Shown: positions 41,548 to 50,986 of the stretch, one piece after another
Position numbering within the stretch: the stretch's first letter is position 1
Layout: every line of letters starts with the position of its first letter
NCBI GenBank assembly: GCA_964472905.1
Contig: CAYYMI010000012.1
Coordinates: forward strand, 1-53,511
Length of the DNA: 53,511 nt
Source of the DNA: Hellea sp964472905
Lineage (GTDB): Bacteria > Pseudomonadota > Alphaproteobacteria > Caulobacterales > Maricaulaceae
Direction of reading: 5' to 3'
Made by a program: the position numbers and the translations under genes
The notes under the pieces: model-generated
Database searches by the model: none
What the model was told of the DNA's origin: nothing
What the model saw: only the letters and a program-made list of their open reading frames with translations

Positions 41548-41991
41548 ATGGGCCGAAATCTCTTAGCTATTGTTCTGGCAACCCTCGCATTTACGCTGTG
41601 GGGTTATATTTGGTATGCGACTGTCTTTGATGATGTTTGGCAAAGCTTGATTAGCCGTAGCGAAACAGAGCTCATAGAGATGGCCGTTGCGCGGGGCCGT
41701 ATTCAAGATGTTTTCACTGTTGTGATAAGCTTGGTACAGGTTTTGGGTATTTATGCCGCTTTGAAATGGGTCAAGGCTCGAACCTTTATCCACTATATCG
41801 GGCTTAGCCTTTTGCTCTCGACGCTCGTTGTTATGCCGGCTCTGGGCAATGCAACCCTCTTTGCGGGAACGCCAATAGGTCTCTTGGTATTGGATTACGG
41901 GCATTTTGTCTTTGGCTATGCCGGTATTGCGCTCGTCTTTTTCCTTTTGAAACCCCCAACAAAAAAGGCTCCGGAAAACTCCGAAGCCTGA
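41548..41991 (+). CDS. DUF1761-like membrane protein
   Basis: A 147-residue protein with four predicted transmembrane helices. The opening LAFTLWGYIWYATVFDDVWQ and the late LLVLDYGHFVFGYAGIALVF fit the DUF1761 family of small membrane proteins of unknown function. AAGGAA is six bases before the ATG. It converges on acnA, and the acnA terminator lies inside its last codons. Confidence 0.7.
   Translation: MGRNLLAIVLATLAFTLWGYIWYATVFDDVWQSLISRSETELIEMAVARGRIQDVFTVVISLVQVLGIYAALKWVKARTFIHYIGLSLLLSTLVVMPALGNATLFAGTPIGLLVLDYGHFVFGYAGIALVFFLLKPPTKKAPENSEA
41961..41989 (-). terminator. Terminator of acnA inside the neighbouring gene
   Basis: On the minus strand AGGCT-CGGA pairs with TCCG-AGCCT around a GTTT loop (41966-41989) and is followed by six T residues. 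It lies about 25 bases past the acnA stop and overlaps the 3' end of the DUF1761-like coding region. Confidence 0.85.
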
Positions 41992-42012
41992 GATTGGTTT
42001 ATCGCGTGAATA

Positions 42013-44703
42013 TTATTCAGCGGCTTCGGCCTGCGTGGCAAGGTTACGCAGCACATAGTGCAAGATACCGCCATTTTTATAATATTCGTGCTCATTATCC
42101 GTATCGATACGCACTTTAACCGTGATGGTTTTTGACGACCCATCTGGGAAATCAATTTTAACATCAAGCGTGCCGCGTGGCTCAAGGCCATCAATACCGG
42201 CAATCGAAACCGTTTCGCTACCTTTCATGCCAAGCGATTGCCATGTGTCACCCTCAGCCAGTTCCAGCGGAAGCACGCCCATGCCGATGAGGTTCGAGCG
42301 GTGAATACGCTCAAAGCTCGCCGCGATAACGGCTTTTACGCCCAGCAGGATGGTGCCTTTGGCTGCCCAATCGCGCGAAGACCCGTTGCCGTAAAGCCCG
42401 CCTGCAAAGACAACGAGGTCTTTATTCTCGGCCGCATATTTCTGCGCGGCGTCAAAGATACTCATGACTTCACCGGATGGGATATGTTTTGTCACGCCGC
42501 CTTCTGTGCCTGGGGCCATTTGGTTTTTGATACGGATATTGGCAAAGGTGCCACGCATCATGACTTCGTGATTGCCGCGGCGAGACCCGAATGAGTTAAA
42601 CTCGTTCTTAGGCACTTGACGGGCTGAGAGGTAATCTCCGGCAGGGCCGTCATGCTTAATTGCGCCGGCTGGCGAAATATGGTCCGTCGTGACAGCTTCG
42701 CCTAATAGCGCGAGAATATTTGCGTTCTGGATGTCTTCAACTGGATCAGGCGTTGTTGTCATACCGTCAAAATAAGGCGGGTTGCGCACATATGTTGAGC
42801 CAGGGGCCCAGTTATAGGTTTTGCCGCCTGTGACTTTGATTTTCTGCCATTGACGATCACCTTTAAAGACATCGGCATAGCGTTCTGTAAACATTTTACG
42901 TGTGATGACTTTGCGTACAACATCAGCAATTTCTTTAGAGCTTGGCCAGATGTCTTTAAGGAAAATCTCTTTACCGCCATGTCCAACGCCCAGCGGGTCG
43001 CGGTCAAAATCGTGATGGAGCGAGCCGGCAAGAGCGTAAGCAACCACAAGCGGCGGAGATGCCAAGAAGTTAGCTTTAAGATCAGGGCCAATACGCCCTT
43101 CAAAATTTCGGTTACCCGAAAGGACAGAACAAGAAACAAGGTCGCCTTTATTAATAGCCTCTGAGAGTTCAGGGGCGAGGGGGCCAGAATTTCCGATACA
43201 GGTCGTACAGCCATAACCAACAACGTCAAAACCAAGTTGATTAAGCTCTATTTGAAGTTTTGATTTCTCAAGATACTCACCCACAACTTGCGAGCCTGGC
43301 GCAAGGGATGTTTTCACCCAAGGCTTCACGGTTAAGCCAAGCTTATTGGCTTTTTGCGCGACCAGTCCTGCCGCCATCATAACGGACGGGTTAGAGGTAT
43401 TGGTGCAAGAGGTAATCGCCGCGATGAAAACATCACCGTGATCGACCTGATAATTTTGGCCTTTTACATCTACGGCGCTATCGCCGACGGGCGTTTTGCC
43501 AAATTCATCACGTAGAATTTTTGCGAAGTGAATATTCGCGCCTTTAAGGTCAAAACGGTCTTCAGGACGTTTGGGGCCAGAGATGGCCGGCATGACTGTA
43601 TCAACATCCAAAGACATCGTATCTGTAAAGGTCGGCGTTGTACCATCGCGCCAAAGGCCTTGGGCTTTGGAGTAGGCTTCAACAAGTTCGATACGTTGCT
43701 TATCGCGTCCTGTGGCGTCGAGATATTTCAGCGTATCATCATCGACGGGGAAGAAACCACATGTTGCGCCATATTCAGGCGCCATATTGGCCAAGGTGGC
43801 CTGATCTTCTAGCGAGAGGTGATCAAGGCCAGATCCGTAGAATTCAACAAATTTACCAACCACACCCTTGGAACGCAGCATTTGTACGACGCGCAGAACA
43901 AGGTCAGTTGCGGTCGCGCCTTCTGGTAGTTTACCTTTAAGCTCAAAGCCGACAACTTCGGGGATAAGCATAGAGATAGGCTGTCCGAGCATAGCCGCTT
44001 CGGCCTCGATACCGCCAACGCCCCATCCTAAGACAGAAAGTCCATTGATCATGGTTGTATGCGAGTCGGTTCCGACAAGCGTGTCAGGGAAAGCATATGT
44101 TTTCCCGCCTTCAGATTTCGTCCAAACCGTTTGCGCCAAGTTTTCGAGGTTCACTTGGTGACAAATCCCTGTGCCTGGCGGGACAACGGCGAAGTTATCA
44201 AAAGCTTCTTGGCCCCATTTTAGGAAATCATAACGCTCGCCATTACGCTCATATTCGCGCTCGACATTTTTCTTAAACGCTGTTTTCGTCCCGTAATAAT
44301 CGACCATTACAGAATGGTCGATTACAAGATGAACAGGGTTAAGCGGGTTAATCGCGTCGGCTTTACCGCCCAGATTGACCATGGCATCACGCATGGCGGC
44401 GAGATCCACAACGGCGGGCACGCCTGTGAAATCTTGCATTAAAACCCGCGCGGGACGATAAGCGATTTCATGAGTTGAGGTTTTGGTTTTTAGCCAATCG
44501 GCTACCGCTTGGATGTCTTCTTTTTTGACAGTGTTACCATCTTCATGGCGCAGTAAATTCTCAAGTAGAACTTTCAATGACCGCGGAAGTTTCGAAATGC
44601 CCGACAGGCCATTATTTTCGGCTTCGCCCAAATCATAATATGTGTAAGTGCCGCCGCGGACTTTAATTTCGCGTTCGCAGTTAAAGCTATCCAGTGATGC
44701 CAT
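42013..44703 (-). CDS. acnA: Aconitate hydratase A
   Basis: AcnA interconverts citrate and isocitrate in the TCA cycle with a [4Fe-4S] cluster. The 896-residue product has the IRP1/AcnA domain order: VLMQDFTGVPAVVDLAAMRD, TLVGTDSHTTMINGLSVLGW, SCTNTSNPSVMMAAGLVA and GYGCTTCIGNSGPL supplying cluster Cys ligands, then the C-terminal swivel domain with GSRRGNHEVMMRGTFANIR and YGNGSSRDWAAKG. GAGGAA precedes the ATG. Length is typical of AcnA. Confidence 0.98.
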   Translation of the reverse strand: MASLDSFNCEREIKVRGGTYTYYDLGEAENNGLSGISKLPRSLKVLLENLLRHEDGNTVKKEDIQAVADWLKTKTSTHEIAYRPARVLMQDFTGVPAVVDLAAMRDAMVNLGGKADAINPLNPVHLVIDHSVMVDYYGTKTAFKKNVEREYERNGERYDFLKWGQEAFDNFAVVPPGTGICHQVNLENLAQTVWTKSEGGKTYAFPDTLVGTDSHTTMINGLSVLGWGVGGIEAEAAMLGQPISMLIPEVVGFELKGKLPEGATATDLVLRVVQMLRSKGVVGKFVEFYGSGLDHLSLEDQATLANMAPEYGATCGFFPVDDDTLKYLDATGRDKQRIELVEAYSKAQGLWRDGTTPTFTDTMSLDVDTVMPAISGPKRPEDRFDLKGANIHFAKILRDEFGKTPVGDSAVDVKGQNYQVDHGDVFIAAITSCTNTSNPSVMMAAGLVAQKANKLGLTVKPWVKTSLAPGSQVVGEYLEKSKLQIELNQLGFDVVGYGCTTCIGNSGPLAPELSEAINKGDLVSCSVLSGNRNFEGRIGPDLKANFLASPPLVVAYALAGSLHHDFDRDPLGVGHGGKEIFLKDIWPSSKEIADVVRKVITRKMFTERYADVFKGDRQWQKIKVTGGKTYNWAPGSTYVRNPPYFDGMTTTPDPVEDIQNANILALLGEAVTTDHISPAGAIKHDGPAGDYLSARQVPKNEFNSFGSRRGNHEVMMRGTFANIRIKNQMAPGTEGGVTKHIPSGEVMSIFDAAQKYAAENKDLVVFAGGLYGNGSSRDWAAKGTILLGVKAVIAASFERIHRSNLIGMGVLPLELAEGDTWQSLGMKGSETVSIAGIDGLEPRGTLDVKIDFPDGSSKTITVKVRIDTDNEHEYYKNGGILHYVLRNLATQAEAAE

Positions 44704-44742
44704 GGTGTTCCTCGTCTTAGTGTTCGTCGGGCTTATAGCATT

Positions 44743-45015
44743 TTACCTGTCGGGTTCAACGAAGGAATGACAGGGATGGACGAAAAGCCGCCATGCGTAA
44801 TCACATAACCGTAATCCAGCGATTCTGTGGTTTAGATATGCATTCAAAGCTTGTTGTTCATCAGAGAAAGGCTCGAATATATCCATATTCATAGCGGCTC
44901 GGATTCGGTACATGTGACAGGCTTCGGATGTGGTTGCTTTCTCCCACGGATCTCCGACATTTATCGACCTAATAATTGCGTCAATTCGTGGAAAGGTTCC
45001 AACCACGTAGTCCAT
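44743..45015 (-). CDS. Hypothetical protein upstream of acnA
   Basis: A 90-residue soluble ORF with a GGGAT ribosome-binding site seven bases before its ATG and a balanced composition (segments DAIIRSINVGDPWEKATTSE, FSDEQQALNAYLNHRIAGLR). No family is recognised. The opposite strand has a competing ORF (44851-45093) of poorer composition. It lies 40 bases before acnA on the same strand. Confidence 0.45.
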   Translation of the reverse strand: MDYVVGTFPRIDAIIRSINVGDPWEKATTSEACHMYRIRAAMNMDIFEPFSDEQQALNAYLNHRIAGLRLCDYAWRLFVHPCHSFVEPDR

Positions 45016-45227
45016 ATTATCATCCCGGATTATTGGCGTCTACGAGAGTTTGATAGGCTATTTTACGTGGGTCGCAAAAAATTTCGATTATGAAGGTAAA
45101 CAATTTATGAAACGGACTCATTTGTCTTGAGTTATGCTGTTCATTCTAGGTTCATCTCAGCAATTCCAAAGTTATCCCTCACTGTGTCCGGGGGGATAGT
45201 GGATCGATAAAATTGAGAGACAGTGTA

Positions 45228-45620
45228 ATGGACCCCTCCCAGTGGAACCATGTTTTAACCTTACTTGCTGTGACAGTTGTTGTTGATGGCCGCGTCTATA
45301 AAGAAGAAGTTGATACCTTTGTTGAACAGGCTTTGAGCCTGAAAGAAAAGGCCAGTCCGAATATGCTGTTTTCAAAAAAGATGGTCTTTGATTGGTTTGT
45401 CGTCCACCGTGATGAAATCATCAAATGGCTTGATGAACCGGATTCTCAAACGCGCATTTTAAGACATATATTGGCTTTAGGTGAAAATGCTCATCGTGCT
45501 GAGATTATGACTGCGATGTATGCCATCGCCATTGCGGACGATAATTATCACAAAACCGAGGTCGATACTATATCTCTGGCCTCAAAACATTGGGGCATGC
45601 CTCATCCCCATAAGGATTAA
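45228..45620 (+). CDS. TerB-like helical protein
   Basis: A 130-residue all-helical cytoplasmic protein with paired acidic motifs (VVVDGRVYKEEVDTFVEQAL and IAIADDNYHKTEVDTISLAS) spaced as in the TerB/DUF533 fold, which binds metal ions in tellurite-resistance relatives. The evidence is pattern similarity only, so the role is not assigned. ATG 45228 is chosen over the TTG at 45213. Its stop overlaps the convergent ispZ by four bases. Confidence 0.65.
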   Translation: MDPSQWNHVLTLLAVTVVVDGRVYKEEVDTFVEQALSLKEKASPNMLFSKKMVFDWFVVHRDEIIKWLDEPDSQTRILRHILALGENAHRAEIMTAMYAIAIADDNYHKTEVDTISLASKHWGMPHPHKD

Positions 45621-46207
45621 GCGCCTTTGACGGCTCCGTGCTTCATGATGAAGGGTAATTGAGTCAGAGTGAATAAAAGAGTTATTGGTAAAAAGCCAAA
45701 GACTTTGAATTTAACCCAAAAATCCTCGCTAAAATTACGCCAGATAAGTTCATTGAGAATGGCCATAGCGAAAAAGAAAACCCCCCACCTTATGGCTAAT
45801 GTGTTCCATTTTATATCTGGCAGATCAATGGCGTCGCCCATCATCAATTTAATAACATTTTTCTTGAAAAAGATGCCGCCTATAACGCCAAGACCAAAGA
45901 ACGAATTGACGATTGTCGGCTTCATAAAGAGGAATGTTTTATTGCCTGTGAAAAATGTTAGCCCTGCAAAAAAAACAACGAGGGATGTTGAGAGCATCAA
46001 AATAGGTGACAGATATTTGTGTTTCAGCCAGCTATAAGTCAAAGCAATCGCCGCTAAAACGGCTAATACACCTGCCGCCCAAACCATCGCATCATCGGGG
46101 TTGCTACGTTTGAAATATTGAAAGGCTGCAAAAAAAGCGAGCAAAGGCCCGAAGTCCAACCAGAATTTATTCGGTTTCGTGCTGGTGGTGTTTTCAATCT
46201 CGGTCAT
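45617..46207 (-). CDS. ispZ: Intracellular septation protein A / YciB
   Basis: A 196-residue inner-membrane protein with about five to six helices and family motifs FWLDFGPLLAFFAAFQYF near the N-terminus, LTFFTGNKTFLFMKPTIVNS and RWGVFFFAMAILNELIWR. IspZ/YciB interacts with cell elongation and division proteins. It lies 20 bases after ftsY, completing the dapF-mtaB-ftsY-ispZ order known in Alphaproteobacteria. Confidence 0.92.
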   Translation of the reverse strand: MTEIENTTSTKPNKFWLDFGPLLAFFAAFQYFKRSNPDDAMVWAAGVLAVLAAIALTYSWLKHKYLSPILMLSTSLVVFFAGLTFFTGNKTFLFMKPTIVNSFFGLGVIGGIFFKKNVIKLMMGDAIDLPDIKWNTLAIRWGVFFFAMAILNELIWRNFSEDFWVKFKVFGFLPITLLFTLTQLPFIMKHGAVKGA

Positions 46208-46227
46208 AATTTGGATACGCTCATATT

Positions 46228-47958
46228 CTAAGACGTCTCGATAACAGCGTCGGCTACGCCAGAGAGCGCAGCGGCAAAGACAGGCGCGGAGAAATTTTCT
46301 AAATCTTCAATACGTTCACCAATGCCGATAGCGTGAATCGGGAGCTTATATTTATCTGAAAGCGCGACAAGCACGCCCCCTTTGGCGGTTCCGTCTAATT
46401 TGGTCATAATCAATCCCGTTACGCCAGCCGTTTCTTTAAAAGCTTCGGTTTGCACAAGCGCGTTTTGGCCAACCGTTGCATCCAAGACAAGGATAGAATG
46501 ATGCGGAGCTGTTTCATCTTGTTTTTTAATCACGCGAACAACTTTGGCGAGTTCATCCATGAGTTCTGTCCGGTTTTGAAGACGGCCTGCCGTATCAATC
46601 ATCAGAACATCGACATCATCGGCTTTGGCTTTCTCGATCGCGTCATAAACAAGTCCTGCCGCGTCAGAATTAAGTTTCCCCGAAACGATTTCTGCGCCCG
46701 CTCTCTCGCTCCAAATGGTGAGCTGTTCAACAGCGGCAGCGCGGAATGTATCGCCTGCAGCGATCAAGACCTTTTTGCCTTCATCATGATAGCGTTTGGC
46801 AATTTTGCCCAGTGTTGTCGTTTTACCCGACCCATTGACGCCAACAAATAAAATGATTTCAGGTTTAGCGCCCGTCAACACAAGTGGTTTTTCCAGCGGC
46901 GTTAGAATTTCGGAAATGACATCTGCCAGCGCGATTTTAATTTCCATATCTGTGACTTGTTTGTCGAATTTGTCCTTCGCCAGCAGCGCTGTCACTTTTG
47001 CGGCAGGGCCTACGCCAAAATCAGAGGTAATCAGAATATCTTCAAGGTCCTGAAGCGCTTCATCATCTAGTTTGCGTTTGGTGAAGACAGCAGAGACTTG
47101 TTCGGACATGCGCGATGTCGATTTTTTCAGACCCTTAGAGATGCGCTCCATGAAACCGCCTTCGGCTTCGATACGGGCTTGGGCTTCTGCCGCGCGTTTT
47201 TCCGCGAGCTCAGCAGCAATGCGTTGGTCTTCGGCTTCCTTTTCGGCTCGGAGTTTCTCCGCTTCAGCTGATTCTTGAGCTGCCTTTTCAGCGGCGGCTT
47301 TTTCAATCTCAGCCAGCTTGGCCGCACGCTCTTCTTCGGCTTTTTGTTCGGCTAAGGCTTGAGCCTCGGCTTGTTTCTGGGCTTGCAGGGCTTCGGCCTG
47401 CTCGCGGGCTTTGGCCTCTTCTTCTTGTTTGGCTTTTAACGCCGCGGCTTCAGCAGCAGATTTTGCTTTAGCGTCTTTGAGCGCTTGTTTTTCTGCCGCT
47501 TTTCGCTCGGTCTCTTCTTTTGCTTTTTGTGCTGCTTCGGCTGCCGCTTTTTCTTCTGCGGCTTTGGCTTCTGCTGCCAAGCGTTCGGCTTCGGCTTTTT
47601 CAAAGGCGGCTTTTTCTTCTGCAATACGCTTAGCTTCGAGCTCTTTGGCTCGTTTTTCGGCGGCGAGTTTTTTGGCCGCTTCCACATCTTTGAGAGCCTG
47701 AGCTTCGGCCTTGGCTTTTTCTTCCGCTTCGATTTTGGCGGATTCGGACTCGTCGGTTGTTATGCCTTGCGCGGCATTATCTTGTTCGCGTGCTGATTTT
47801 AAAGCGGCGGCATTGATAGACGCCATGCGGGCGGCCATTTGTTCATCAACAAGCTGTTGCTTGGCCGCGCGTTCTGCGGCTTCTTCTGCTTTTTTATCGT
47901 CCTTAGACTTAAAGCCTAATTTGGAGAGAAAGCCTCGTTTCTTTTTCTTTTCAGCCAC
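46228..47958 (-). CDS. ftsY: Signal recognition particle receptor FtsY
   Basis: FtsY is the SRP receptor GTPase that brings ribosomes to the membrane. The 576-residue product has a long Ala/Glu/Lys-rich N-terminal domain (about 1-260, made of repeated AEAKAAEEKAAAE-like units) and an NG domain with GVNGSGKTTTLGKIAKRY (G1), AAGDTFRAAAVEQL, DTAGRLQNRTELMDEL and MTKLDGTAKGG. It starts with GTG, and its G is shared with the mtaB stop (TAGTG). The N-terminal part is unusually long and low in complexity. Confidence 0.96.
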   Translation of the reverse strand: MAEKKKKRGFLSKLGFKSKDDKKAEEAAERAAKQQLVDEQMAARMASINAAALKSAREQDNAAQGITTDESESAKIEAEEKAKAEAQALKDVEAAKKLAAEKRAKELEAKRIAEEKAAFEKAEAERLAAEAKAAEEKAAAEAAQKAKEETERKAAEKQALKDAKAKSAAEAAALKAKQEEEAKAREQAEALQAQKQAEAQALAEQKAEEERAAKLAEIEKAAAEKAAQESAEAEKLRAEKEAEDQRIAAELAEKRAAEAQARIEAEGGFMERISKGLKKSTSRMSEQVSAVFTKRKLDDEALQDLEDILITSDFGVGPAAKVTALLAKDKFDKQVTDMEIKIALADVISEILTPLEKPLVLTGAKPEIILFVGVNGSGKTTTLGKIAKRYHDEGKKVLIAAGDTFRAAAVEQLTIWSERAGAEIVSGKLNSDAAGLVYDAIEKAKADDVDVLMIDTAGRLQNRTELMDELAKVVRVIKKQDETAPHHSILVLDATVGQNALVQTEAFKETAGVTGLIMTKLDGTAKGGVLVALSDKYKLPIHAIGIGERIEDLENFSAPVFAAALSGVADAVIETS

Positions 47959-49259
47959 TAAACTAAAATTCCTACGGCATGATCTTCATTTGAAGACGTT
48001 ATTTTGATCTTTGCAAGGCTACCTGCTTCTGGCGGATTGTCCACCTTTACCAATGTAAAATCCGGTAACCGTCCTAATCCAGTGTCTTCAAAAAGCGCGA
48101 TGTCACGATTGCCTATACGGGTTTGTAAATGCGCCGCTTTCACGCGCGCGCCCTCTTGGCGTAAAATTTTAGCGCGGGCTTTGATGGTCGCTCCGTCAAT
48201 TGGCGGAATTTTTGCGGCAGGCGTGCCTTTGCGCGCGGAGTAGGGAAAAACATGGAGCCATGGGATATTGATTTTCGAAATGATATTGCGCGAATTTTCA
48301 AACATCTGTTCAGTTTCTGTTGGAAAGCCTGCAATTAAATCTGCACCGAAAGTGATGTCTGGGCGTCCCGTTTTTAAGCTTTCACACAGGGCGATCGCGT
48401 CCTCGCGGCTATGGCGGCGTTTCATACGTTTTAAAATCATATTATCCCCCGCCTGTAGGGATAGATGTAAATAGGGCGTCATTCTTGGCTCGGTTGTTAA
48501 AGCCTCAAACAAAGCGGGATCAATTTCGGCTGGATCTATGGAGGACAGACGTAACCGGGGTAAATCAGGGACGAGTTTTAAAACCCGCCGTACCAGATCA
48601 CCCAAAGGCGGCGCGCCGGGTAGGTCACCGCCCCAGCTTGATAAATCGACGCCGGTTAAAACAACCTCTTTATAGCCTTGCCGCACAAGGCTTTTGACAT
48701 GAGAAACGACTTCTCCGGCAGGGGTCGAGCGAGCTTGACCGCGTCCGTAAGGAATAATGCAAAATGTACAGCGGTGATCACATCCATTTTGAACTTGCAG
48801 GAAAGCCCGGGTTCGGCTTTGTGACTTTTCCATAATACGATTGCCGCCGCTAATGAGTTGCGGTGCATTTTCTTTGACCGACATGATGTCATTGACTTTG
48901 ATCGCGGCTCCGCCAAATAAAGTTTCGGGGTCAAAATTTGCAGCGATCATTTTCTCGGCATTGCCAATAACACGGTCAACTTCGGGCATATCGGCAAAGG
49001 CTTGAGGATCGATTTGCGCCGCGCAGCCCGTCACAACGATTTGGGCATCAGGTTTGTCTTTCTTAGCCTTCCGGATGGCATAGCGTGAGCCTTTCACGGC
49101 TTCATTCGTGACGGCGCAGGTATTGATAATAACAGTATCCATCAGGCCGGCATCGCGGGCATGCCCTCGCATAACGTCGCTTTCATAGGCGTTTAAGCGG
49201 CAGCCTAACGTTATGATTTCAGTCTCAATATGTGACTTTATATGTGTCTTGGTCGACAT
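47958..49259 (-). CDS. mtaB: tRNA t6A37 methylthiotransferase MtaB
   Basis: MtaB converts t6A to ms2t6A at position 37 of some tRNAs. The 433-residue radical SAM enzyme has the UPF0004 domain with Cys ligands (TLGCRLNAYESD, IINTCAVTNEAV, VVTGCAAQIDP), the radical SAM motif CDHRCTFCIIPYGRG, and a C-terminal TRAM domain. It overlaps ftsY by one base (TAGTG). A methyltransferase gene lies on the other strand between it and dapF. Confidence 0.95.
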   Translation of the reverse strand: MSTKTHIKSHIETEIITLGCRLNAYESDVMRGHARDAGLMDTVIINTCAVTNEAVKGSRYAIRKAKKDKPDAQIVVTGCAAQIDPQAFADMPEVDRVIGNAEKMIAANFDPETLFGGAAIKVNDIMSVKENAPQLISGGNRIMEKSQSRTRAFLQVQNGCDHRCTFCIIPYGRGQARSTPAGEVVSHVKSLVRQGYKEVVLTGVDLSSWGGDLPGAPPLGDLVRRVLKLVPDLPRLRLSSIDPAEIDPALFEALTTEPRMTPYLHLSLQAGDNMILKRMKRRHSREDAIALCESLKTGRPDITFGADLIAGFPTETEQMFENSRNIISKINIPWLHVFPYSARKGTPAAKIPPIDGATIKARAKILRQEGARVKAAHLQTRIGNRDIALFEDTGLGRLPDFTLVKVDNPPEAGSLAKIKITSSNEDHAVGILV

Positions 49260-49325
49260 GGCCAGCTATGTGGTCTTTATTATATGGCTGGTCAAGATGC
49301 AGGTGTATTGTTACAGGGCGAGCTC

Positions 49326-50132
49326 ATGTTACGTCTTGCCAAGCGATTTATACCTTTAGCCCTCAGGACGCGGCTGAAATGGCTGGGCTATGCCCTGCAA
49401 GATGGTTTTAAGGGCTCCCAAGTCAAGCGCGTGCCGCCGCGGCGACAGACATTTATCGGCGGGGGGGATTTCATCTCTGTTGGGGAGGGTTTTTTTCTGA
49501 CCCTTAAACGTCATGGGTTAACCCCTGATATGGATGTGCTTGATGTCGGTTGTGGACAAGGACGTATGGCAAGACCGATGATCGGTTTTTTTGAAGATGG
49601 CGAGTATATAGGGTTTGATATTGTTCGCTCTGGTATAAAGTGGTGCCAAACTGAATATGCAGAATTAAGCACTTTTAAGTTTCTACACGCTGATGTTTAT
49701 AATGAGCGTTACAATAAATCTGGAAAAGTGACCGCCAAAGATTTTAAGTTTCCATTTGAGGATAATAGCTTTGACCGTATTTTTCTAACGTCGGTTTTTA
49801 CGCATATGTTCGCACAAGATGTTGCCAATTATTTGTCAGAAATTTCTCGTGTTCTGCGTCCCGGCGGCAAAACTTTGATATCATGGTTTTTACTCGATGA
49901 TGTGTCACGCCTTAGCCAACACCCTGTTTTAAATTTTCGGTACGCAATTGATGATGTCAGCAGAACAACGCTTAAATCAAACCCTGAGGCCGCTATCGCC
50001 TTTGATCTGGATTATGTGAAATTTCTCTATGAGCAATCTGGCTTGAGGATTGAAGCTATAGAAGAAGGCCAATGGGCGCGGCCCGGAAGTCAGTATAGTT
50101 TGCAAGATTTGATAATCGCGCAAAAAGCTTAA
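49326..50132 (+). CDS. Class I SAM-dependent methyltransferase
   Basis: A 268-residue methyltransferase with motif I VLDVGCGQGRMARPMIGFFE, YIGFDIVRSGIKWC and the post-motif RVLRPGGKTLISWFLLDD typical of class I enzymes. Its N-terminus is basic (MLRLAKRFIPLALRTRLKWL), with no anchor beyond a possible amphipathic helix. The substrate is unknown. Longer starts at 49284 and 49242 are possible, the latter overlapping mtaB. It is antisense between dapF and mtaB and overlaps the dapF stop by four bases. Confidence 0.85.
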   Translation: MLRLAKRFIPLALRTRLKWLGYALQDGFKGSQVKRVPPRRQTFIGGGDFISVGEGFFLTLKRHGLTPDMDVLDVGCGQGRMARPMIGFFEDGEYIGFDIVRSGIKWCQTEYAELSTFKFLHADVYNERYNKSGKVTAKDFKFPFEDNSFDRIFLTSVFTHMFAQDVANYLSEISRVLRPGGKTLISWFLLDDVSRLSQHPVLNFRYAIDDVSRTTLKSNPEAAIAFDLDYVKFLYEQSGLRIEAIEEGQWARPGSQYSLQDLIIAQKA

Positions 50133-50968
50133 ATTACGCCTTCGCTCTCAAGCTCGACGGGGCCTGTCATAATCACATGATCATCGGATTCGCGCCATTC
50201 GATCATGAGTGTCCCGCCATCGACTTCGACTTCGACTTTTCGGTCTGTGCGTTTCTGGCGGACAGCGGCGACGACGGCGGCGCAAGCTCCGGTACCACAG
50301 GCGAGCGTCATACCGACACCGCGTTCCCAGACTTTCAGGCGGATTTTACCTGTGTCTTGCACAATCGCAAAGCCGACATTGGCCTGTTCGGGAAAGAGCG
50401 GATGGTATTCAATCATAGGTCCCACCTTATCAGGTTTGGCGGTCTCAAAATCATCAACGAAGAACACACAATGGGGATTGCCCATATTGACGGCGCCGGG
50501 ATTATGCAGGACGGGGTTATCAATCGGGCCGACTTTTACATCGACATGATGAGTGTGCATGACTTCTTTGAGCGGAATTTGTTGCCACTCTAATTTAGGC
50601 GGTCCCATATCAACCGCGATTTGTTTGTCTCCGGCATTGGCGCAGAGGAGCAGGCCGTCATTGGTTTCCAGCACCATAGAACGGGTATCCGTATCACGCA
50701 TATATAGCCAAGCTATACAGCGCGTCGCATTTCCGCAGGCGTCGACTTGGAAGCCTTGTTGGTTCCAGATTTCCATAAACACATCTGCGCCTGCTGATTG
50801 GGGCGCACGCATGATAATAAGCTGGTCCGCGCCTTTCTCTCCCATAACAGAAGACCCCGGCTCGCAGATCGTTTTGACCTTCTCTTCGCCAATGACAAAG
50901 CCCGGCTCATGGCGGGCGTCAAAGACCGCAAAGCGGTTACCCGCGCCGTTCATAATTAAAAATCTCAT
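50129..50968 (-). CDS. dapF: Diaminopimelate epimerase
   Basis: DapF converts LL- to meso-diaminopimelate for peptidoglycan and lysine, without a cofactor, using two Cys. The 279-residue product carries both catalytic regions: FQVDACGNATRCIAWLYM and GMTLACGTGACAAVVAAV. The N-terminal FLIMNGAGNRFAVFDAR and the NMGNPHCVFFVDDFE segment are also typical. It overlaps the convergent methyltransferase by four bases. Confidence 0.97.
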   Translation of the reverse strand: MRFLIMNGAGNRFAVFDARHEPGFVIGEEKVKTICEPGSSVMGEKGADQLIIMRAPQSAGADVFMEIWNQQGFQVDACGNATRCIAWLYMRDTDTRSMVLETNDGLLLCANAGDKQIAVDMGPPKLEWQQIPLKEVMHTHHVDVKVGPIDNPVLHNPGAVNMGNPHCVFFVDDFETAKPDKVGPMIEYHPLFPEQANVGFAIVQDTGKIRLKVWERGVGMTLACGTGACAAVVAAVRQKRTDRKVEVEVDGGTLMIEWRESDDHVIMTGPVELESEGVI

Positions 50969-50986
50969 GATGTTGATATAGGGTCT

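Noticed and set aside
44851..45093. Plus-strand ORF opposite the 90-codon hypothetical gene
   Set aside because: Atypical composition and no ribosome-binding site; the minus-strand ORF is more protein-like.
47411..47796. Long open frames on both strands inside ftsY
   Set aside because: They are shadows of the Ala/Lys/Glu repeat coding, giving poly-Phe/Cys/Ser or poly-Lys/Pro products.
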